Source: Siphonodentalium dalli (lineage: Eukaryota > Mollusca > Scaphopoda > Gadilida > Siphonodentaliidae). From it: a DNA stretch of 64,000 nt. The notes below the pieces were generated by a model that ran no database searches, was not told the origin of the DNA, and saw only the letters and a program-made list of their open reading frames with translations. This document shows, one piece after another, positions 57,600 to 64,000 of the stretch. Position numbers and translations under genes: made by a program. The stretch is from NCBI GenBank assembly GCA_032622095.1, contig CP136062.1, positions 3,968,001 through 4,032,000 of the forward strand, in the 5' to 3' direction. Position 1 is the first letter of the stretch, and each line of letters begins with the position of its first letter.

Positions 57600-60200
57600 C
57601 ACAGGCAGCCCGTGTGGGATAGCTGTGTGAGATTTCACTTTCTACCACACCCTGCACATTTTAGCACAGGCAGCTCGTGTGGGGTAGCTGGGTGAAATTT
57701 CCCTGTCTCAACCAACACGTGACCAGCTGTCTCACCCCACCAACGTGACTGCTTTGCCTATTTAATTAAGAGCCGGAACTAATTTAACAATTCGTCTCAA
57801 TGTTTTGTGTAAATTAAACAATGTCGACCAACCAGTTACGTTTCACGTTTCTACTAAATAAATACGGACGAATTCGTCGACGTTAATACAAATGGAGACA
57901 AGCCTCCAACATGTTAATCACGAATAACCTTAACATAACCTCACTTGTAGATGCAGAATTGCATAACATGCAATATAAACGACTAATTTTTCGAACAAAT
58001 TCCACCAAACAGAAGGTCCCAGGCGAAACTGGCATTACTTGCACACTTCGTAACTCGTAAACAATAGCCGCTTCACAAGTGACGAACGAAATAGTTCCAC
58101 ATTCGAACAGCAATAAATAGTCGGACGCGTCTAACTAACATTTGTCTGTCATATATACACATGTTTCCTTTTCTAATGATACGGATAAGGACATTTCCCA
58201 TGACAAACACGATTAGTCTAGTTGTTTATACTTCATATCAATACGCGCAATATATGCAAGTGCAACCATGTGACGTATTCATGTCGATTTCACAAGACCA
58301 TGTGGTATATATCGAAATCATCCCAGATAATCACGAATATCGTATCAGATTTCTTCCCAGATGTACCGTTACGACGTTACTGGAATGTACCAAAGATTGG
58401 TATAAAACCAAAAAATCGAAATGATACTCTTGTTTTGGGAGAAAAATTATTCATCACGACCTGGGATGTGGGCATGGACAAAATTACCACCCTCGGTGCC
58501 AGATATTTGGTCCGGACACTCGGCAAGCCTCGTGTCCGGCCCAAATATATGGCACCTCGGGTGAGATGTTTCCATCCCACATCCCAGACATGATGGATAA
58601 TATTAGTCTCACCCAACACGTGACCAGCTGTCTCACCCTACCCACGTGACTGATTTACCTATTTAATTAAGAGCCGGAACTAATTTAACAATCCGTCATC
58701 ATGTTGTGTGTGAACTAAAACAATGGCGACCAACCAGTTACGCTTCACGTTTCAACTAAATAAATACGGAAGAATTCGTGGACGCTAATACAAATGGAGA
58801 TAAGATTCCAACATGTTAATCAAGAAGAACCTTTAACATAACCTCACTTGCAGAGTTGCACACATGTACTATAAACGACTAATTGTTCGAACACATTCCA
58901 TCAAACAGAAAGCCCGAAGCGAAACTGGCATTACTTGTACATTTCCTGGCACGTAAACAATAGCCGCTTCACAAATGACAAACGAAATAGTTCCACTTTC
59001 GAACAGTTGTCATCGTTGCAATAAATCGTCGAACGCGTTCAACTAACATTTGTCTGTCATATATACACATGTGTCCTTTACTAACGGTACCGATATGAAC
59101 ATGTCCCATGAAAAACACGATTAGTCTAGTTGTTTATACTTCATATCAATACGCGCGTTTCTCGGAATCTATGCAGGTGCAACCATGTGACGTATTCATG
59201 TCGATTTGACAACACCATGTGGTATACACCGAAATCATCCCAGATAATCACGAATATCGTATCAGATTTCTTCCCAGATGTATCGTTACGAAGCTACTGG
59301 AATGTACCAAAGATTGGTATAAAACAAAAAATCGGATTCTCTTAGGTTGGGAGAAAAATGATTCATCACGACCTGGGATGTGGGCCACAGGTCCCCAGAG
59401 GATTAAGTATTATTGGGGGTGGGGTCAATTTTTGTTCTGGGGACCTGTGATGTGGGCATGGAAAATGTTACCCTCGGGGCCAGATATTTGGTCCGAACAC
59501 TCGGCAAGCCTCGTGTCTGCCCCAGATATCTGGCCCCTCGGGTGAGATTTTTCCATCCCGCATCCCAGGTCATGATGGATAATATTAGTCTCACCCAACA
59601 CGTGACCAGCTGTGTCACCCTACCCATGTGACTTTTTTTTTTACCTATTTTACTAACATTTGTCTGTCATATATACACATGTTTCCTTTTCTAGTGGTAC
59701 CGATCTGGACATTTCCCATGACAAACACGATTAGTCTAGTTGTTTATACTTCATATCAATACGCGCGTTTCTCTGAATATGTGCAGGTGCAACGATGTGA
59801 CGTATTAATGTCGATTTCACAAGACCATTTAGATTTCACTCTAACGTATTAACCCTGCGCGCAAAGATAGCGCGCTTTGTTTTTACAGTATATACCTGTA
59901 TATATACCGCAATCATCCCAGATACATGTAATCACGAACATCGTATCAGATTTTACCCCAGATGTGTCGTAACAAAGCTACTGGCATGTGCCAAAGATTG
60001 GTATAAAACAAAAATACGGAATGAGGCTCTTGGGTTGGGAGAAAAATGATCCATCATGACCTGGGATGTGGGCATGGACAAATCTCACCCTCGGGGCCAG
60101 ATATTTGGTCCGGACACTCGGCAAGCCTCGTGTCCGGTCGAAATATATGGCCCCTCGTGTCCGATTTTTCTATCCCACACCCAAGTCATGATTGATAATA
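57600..60200. repeat. Array of about 0.9 kb units, three diverged copies
   Basis: Landmarks recur in order: CACGTGACCAGCTGT at about 57716, 58618 and 59599; AAGAGCCGGAACTAATTTAA at 57770 and 58670; ACATTTGTCTGTCATATATA at 58138, 59047 and 59658; ACGATTAGTCTAGTTGTTTA at 58209, 59117 and 59728; GACCTGGGATGTGGGC near 58460, 59370 and 60060. The third unit has lost several hundred bases after the first landmark. The second carries a 64 bp MITE. The repeated open frames (58222, 59130) are copies of the same non-coding unit. Confidence 0.8.
59386..59449. mobile_element. 64 bp hAT-type MITE
   Basis: Perfect 14 bp inverted ends (CACAGGTCCCCAGA) and a perfect 8 bp target duplication, ATGTGGGC, at 59378-59385 and 59450-59457. 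The other two array units show the empty site GGGATGTGGGCATGG. The loop is only 36 bases. Confidence 0.88.
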
Positions 60201-60323
60201 TTAATTTCATTTTCCCGCCAAAATGGAGATAGAACAGTTTAGTTCTGACGCGACGAAATTTGGTTGACATATAGATAGATACATTTGTCTGAAATAAGGA
60301 GTTAGTATTGTTATCATTTTCAG

Positions 60324-60761
60324 ACAACCACCATCCAGATTCAAAACCCAAATGTGACATTACGGCAATGAACTATACCAACACAGAAAATATGTCCGTT
60401 ATTCATTATCTACTACAACGAAGGAGAATGGAGGATAACTGCGCCCCTTCTGCCGCATGTTCTGTTGCCAAAGAATGTCCGAAATTCGACGAAAGTGTAT
60501 TTATTGGAAGCTGGAAAGCGCGAAAATACAGCAAGCGCCAACTGGATGAGCTACATGCATGGAAGAAACCACCGAGTGATATCCACGGAGAGTTAGCGAG
60601 ATGGGTTACTCAAGAAAAGCGGTGTCAGCCAACTACCTTCACCCGGGAGAAATTATGTAGTCAGTTCCGGGGGAAAACACAAATTATGCTCGGTGATTCG
60701 AGAACTGGTCAACTATTCTTCGCCCTGTTGTTGCTGTCGACTGATATTCAATCAGACTTAA
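60324..60761 (+). CDS. Internal exon with GDSR motif (PC-esterase/CASD1-like candidate)
   Basis: Acceptor TTGTTATCATTTTCAG ends at 60323 and donor AA/GTAAGTATT starts at 60762. The 438 bp between are open in one frame with equal (1-1) phases. The peptide of about 146 residues has FIGSWKARKYSKRQLDELHA near the middle, then a cysteine, a LCSQFRGKTQIMLGDSRTGQ stretch and a hydrophobic LFFALLLL. A Cys-x-FRGK-x-I-x-x-GDSR-x-x-Q-x-F order is the entry to the SGNH/GDS hydrolase fold of PC-esterase proteins (CASD1/NXPE-like), which handle O-acetyl groups on glycans in the Golgi; Ser of GDS would be the nucleophile. The Asp-His part must lie in later exons outside the window. Upstream exons were not found; the 0.9 kb array is directly in front. 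Confidence 0.55.
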
Positions 60762-60789
60762 GTAAGTATTCACAAAACATTATGTATTA

Positions 60790-61637
60790 GTATCCTACAC
60801 CATAACACCATATTGTGTTGGTGGCCATACATTCACATTCAAAGGCGAGAGTTTGGTAACGCGTTGAATGGTTATTAGGCGAGTAAAACGCCCAATTTAA
60901 ATCGCTGGTAAAGTGCGATAATGCCTTTCCTTTCTCAAGACAATAGAGAGCGTTTTAAATTATGATAATTTGTACTCGTTTATTACTAGTTGGCCATTTT
61001 GTGGATTTTCGCGACGCCCATGTCAAACATGAATGGTGCTGATTGGATTTGAATTGAAATAGCATTCAAATTATTGTTCAGTTTTCTGCCATCTTGTAAG
61101 CTGAATACAGGCTCAGAACAGTTTTTAATAATAAAAAACGAGGATGCCACTTTATCACACGCATCGCCGAATGCCGCCGGACGAGTGTCATGTGTGGTGT
61201 TTGGTGAGGCGCACGGGGGGGGGGGGGGGGGCGACTAAATTAAATAACTTTTCCGTCGCTAATTTCATTTATATAACAACTTATATTTTGTCATATACAT
61301 GATACATGGAATCTAAAAAGTTACATAAGTGGACACGTCGATGTCAGGAATGGGGGTCGAGAGGGGTAACAACAATTGACTAAAGCCTGTCACTAATGTT
61401 ATATATATCCATCTTCATTGCGCATGTGGCATCTGCCGTATGATTGGAAGTTGTGAAAGTGGAACATCGGTGTCACGGACGGGGATTGAGAGCGGACACA
61501 ACAATTGGTAAAACATTGTTATCGCAGATTGTCTCCAAACTTAGATATAGACATCTTCATGATATAAATAAATACAAATAAATGCAACGGTGTGTTGCAC
61601 CGTTAGGATCACGAATGGGGCTCATGGGGGGAGGGGG
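60790..61637. other. Intron-like or intergenic stretch with local duplication
   Basis: Probably intronic if the exon at 60324 is real. It holds a G run (61215-61231). An imperfect duplication of about 130 bp (about 61330-61440 and 61455-61560) shares the words GTGTCA, GGGG(T/A)T(C/T)GAGAG, ACAACAATTG and ATCTTCAT. Confidence 0.5.
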
Positions 61638-63001
61638 TAGTCCAAGTCTTCTCGTACTAAAACCGGCTAAGATATTGGGATGGAGGTGCCGGTCTTTAGT
61701 CCAAGCCCGCTTCTATACCAATCCTATCACACGAGTTACGCCCACGATCTGTGGCGGGAATCTGTGGTGTATTTTACTCGATTTACCTAATGAATCAATA
61801 CATGATGCTATATACATCGGAAAGAGAGACATCTTATGGTCATAATGGTGTATAATAATCTAACTTTCATGTTAAATTACGCATAGAATATTCCGTTTGA
61901 TTGTCACCAACATCGCTGTTTTTTCTGTTTGTTTACTTAACTGAAAGCCGAACTCAGGTTCCGAAGAACTTCGGCATTGTCCGGTGTTTGTTCTGAGTAT
62001 TCTAGTTTCCGTTTCTATATATAGCGCGGGGTTTTCCGAACAAAATAGCGAAAACCGATCGCCGCAAAGTCCAGTTTCCAATGTGCTTTGAGAACAATTC
62101 CCGCACTAAAAACTTAATAACATAATGGAGGATCAGAAAGGTAGTTTTGTTGACAATTTTCGCAAGCAACTTGTCAAAATTGGAGCAAATTAGAACTCTT
62201 GTGTCTGACTTGCCATGCGTGTGATTTTCATCCATGTGCATTTTGACTTTTGTGTTGATAAAATAATCGGAGAACCGAATCACACAGTTTCGAAATATAG
62301 TTCTTCCGTTTTAGTGGGACTTTTCAAACTTAAGGTTAAAAATTTATACAAATTTTGTTTGATTTTTTGTGTGCTTAACAAGAGCAGTATATTGCTCTGT
62401 TCGCTTAGTATATATCTTAATTTCGCTGAAGTCCACCAAATGTGGGAAATGTAGCACCATATTATTTATTCTAATGGTCGTTGTGTTTACACTGTTTTAA
62501 ACTTTGAGAGGGTTGTAATTCCCCGTAATTTATTTAATGTATTACATTTATATCTTCAATGTTTAATTAATCTATTTATTTTTTATTTATTGACACACAT
62601 AATTACGATTACAATGGAGAATTCATCGTAATTTGCGTTGTCAGTCGAAAATCTACGGAATATTTTCAACGGAAAATGCCGAACACAGTTCGCGAGGTCA
62701 ACTGAGTTCGCATACTTTAAAAAATTTGTAAACATTGCGGTAAATGTCTCTTTTCGCATTAAATTACCGCTTTCAATTCACAACTGATGTGGGTTTCAGA
62801 TCAAATAGCATGTCTTCTGCGGAAAATATCCGTTTATTGTCGCAATTGTGATATTTTATTTCATATAATTGTGGTTTTATTTGAGCGGGTCACTAACGCT
62901 TAAGTCGTGTCATAAGAATGCATGGGCCTGGAACTCGGACTAAAGACCGGCACCTCCATCCCAATAGCTTAGCCGGTTTTAGTACGAGAAGACTTGGACT
63001 A
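61638..63001. mobile_element. Element with 65 bp TIRs flanked by G runs
   Basis: Bases 61638-61702 (TAGTCCAAGTCTTCTCGTAC … GGTCTTTAGTCC) are the reverse complement of 62937-63001 with one mismatch. The left end follows GAGGGGG and the right end precedes a run of 12 G, so a G5 target duplication is possible. The 1.23 kb interior is AT-rich with no transposase motif. The TIR length and near-identity suggest recent movement. The superfamily is unclear. Confidence 0.8.
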
Positions 63002-64000
63002 GGGGGGGGGGGGTCCAAAATTAATACAACATTATTTACCCGGTGTTCCTAAAAACTTACATATTGATATCCGCATGGTATGATGAATCAAATAATATAG
63101 TATTTTAGTTCCCAAATATGGTGCTGTCCAAGTCGAGAATGGAGACCGGGCAAGTGGCACCGACGTTGGTAGAAGTCGCCGACTTCAATAATCTTAGCTA
63201 TATATAGTCGTCTCCAAAATGCGACATAGTTTAAACATGACCGAGTAGCGGCGTCCGCGCGCGAGGTGTTGGTCGGGATACCATACAAGACAATCATAAA
63301 ACAATTAGATATAACCATCGGAATTGATAAAGAATGCCAAACTTTTCAGCTAAATTCCTATTTATATTGACTAACCAATGCAAAAATACTTAAAAATTTG
63401 GTTACTTTTTAGCACGAGCTATACCGACATCCAGGTTACATATTATAAACACCTCAAAAAAAGAAAGTCCCAGTAATATTTTATGAGATATTGGATGGAT
63501 TTTGACAAAACATTACGCAAATGTGTAGTGGTATCTGAGACACAATCTGTGTGAGTTACCATCATGTGAGTTATATTATGGCCGACTGAGCACGAATTGA
63601 ATGGAAGAGGGGTGCTTTTCAAAAGTTGCAAAACACTGACGCAAAGTGCACAGTCACTCCAGTGTTCCATTGCTCACACATGTTGTTACTGGCTGTAAAT
63701 GTGGTCAAAAATTGACACTGCGAGTCCACGATACTTTCTGCAAACTACTGTGTAGGTAGAATGCCATTGGCACTGGACACATGGTGTGTATATCCAATAG
63801 CTATACAGTATTGTATACATGTGTATACACATGTTGTGTATGTTTTTCTATATTTACACATATGTGTGTAAACACTTGAACAGATATGTGTATCGAGTAA
63901 CAGCCATGCGCACTGATAAAACTCTATCTACACGTTGTCTCAGAATTGTAGCCATATTGGTTTGTTGGTGTTGATCACAGTTTCGACTCCAATAAGGACC
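63002..64000. other. No gene recognised
   Basis: Starts with a run of 12 G. An ACACCTCAAAAAAAGAAAGT phrase at about 63450 reads like a dispersed-repeat end. Near 63805-63840 there are overlapping palindromes of the GTATACATGTGTATAC type. The minus-strand frames at 63088-63318 and 63443-63670 have no known motif. Confidence 0.4.

Noticed and set aside
58222..59345. Two similar open frames starting MFILHINTR, a possible tandem gene pair
   Set aside because: They are the same stretch of the 0.9 kb repeat unit, and the third unit breaks the frame. No known domain.
1..64000. tRNA or rRNA genes
   Set aside because: No paired A/B boxes with cloverleaf folding and no rRNA-like block seen by eye. 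The SINE-like A box at 44803 lacks a B box.

Overview
This is a eukaryotic, almost certainly animal, nuclear window. It is AT-rich, full of ACATGTACATGTA runs, and dominated by short non-autonomous DNA transposons, foldback elements and minisatellites. The few protein-coding pieces are separate exons with animal-type splice signals. Such a repeat style is common in marine invertebrates, and a bivalve or other lophotrochozoan is my best guess. That assignment is weak: no gene here settles the phylum. There is no bacterial gene, operon, CRISPR array or rRNA.

Layout. Positions 1-25723 form a giant inverted duplication. Bases 1-6973 reappear reverse-complemented at 20221-25723, around a 13.2 kb spacer (6974-20220). 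The left arm is cut by the window start, so the true structure is longer. The arms share several old insertions but differ by newer ones: a 2.7 kb hAT-like element only in the left arm, and a 357 bp TA-target element plus about 0.95 kb of sequence only in the right arm. The spacer holds a 155 bp tandem array, a second hAT-like element with a perfect 8 bp target duplication, a 50 bp poly-G run and more small elements.

25.7-34.5 kb is gene-poor: a diverged array of 0.4-1.4 kb units (27.1-30.6 kb), dispersed repeats and foldback MITEs. 34.7-36.7 kb carries the best gene: a first exon starting a SAM domain, and a last exon resembling the C-terminus of SAMD3-like proteins, with a poly(A) signal. 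36.9-40.4 kb has two clusters of GGTACTC/GAGTACC palindromes flanking a set of four tandem exon-like units that encode a signal-anchor segment. 42.97-44.56 kb is a PIF/Harbinger-type element with perfect 42 bp TIRs that contains a 61 bp satellite. 48.15-48.75 kb is the 3' end of a LINE followed by 93 bp (31 codon) repeats. 50.0-50.8 kb has three more CCGCGG-module elements. 55.0-56.4 kb is a degraded Harbinger element with a transposase fragment. 57.6-60.2 kb is an array of about 0.9 kb units, one of which carries a 64 bp hAT MITE. Directly after the array is a well-formed internal exon (60324-60761) with a GDSR motif suggesting a PC-esterase/CASD1-like protein. A 1.36 kb element with 65 bp TIRs lies at 61638-63001.

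Family names used below. A: TA-target element with CCCTGCTGGACAAAAC termini and an interior of CCGCGG modules. B: TA-target element with CCGCTATTCTCAAAG termini and ACCGCGGTAT modules. C: GGTACTCnnGAGTACC palindromes. D: GTTGGAAATTTCCAAC palindromes. E: foldback MITE with AATGCATTCTCTTA arms. F: repeat with TAGCTCAACTT ends and 155 bp units. The recurrent theme is that unrelated small elements are built from a short symmetric word repeated in both orientations. All comparisons were made by eye; no identity percentage was computed.
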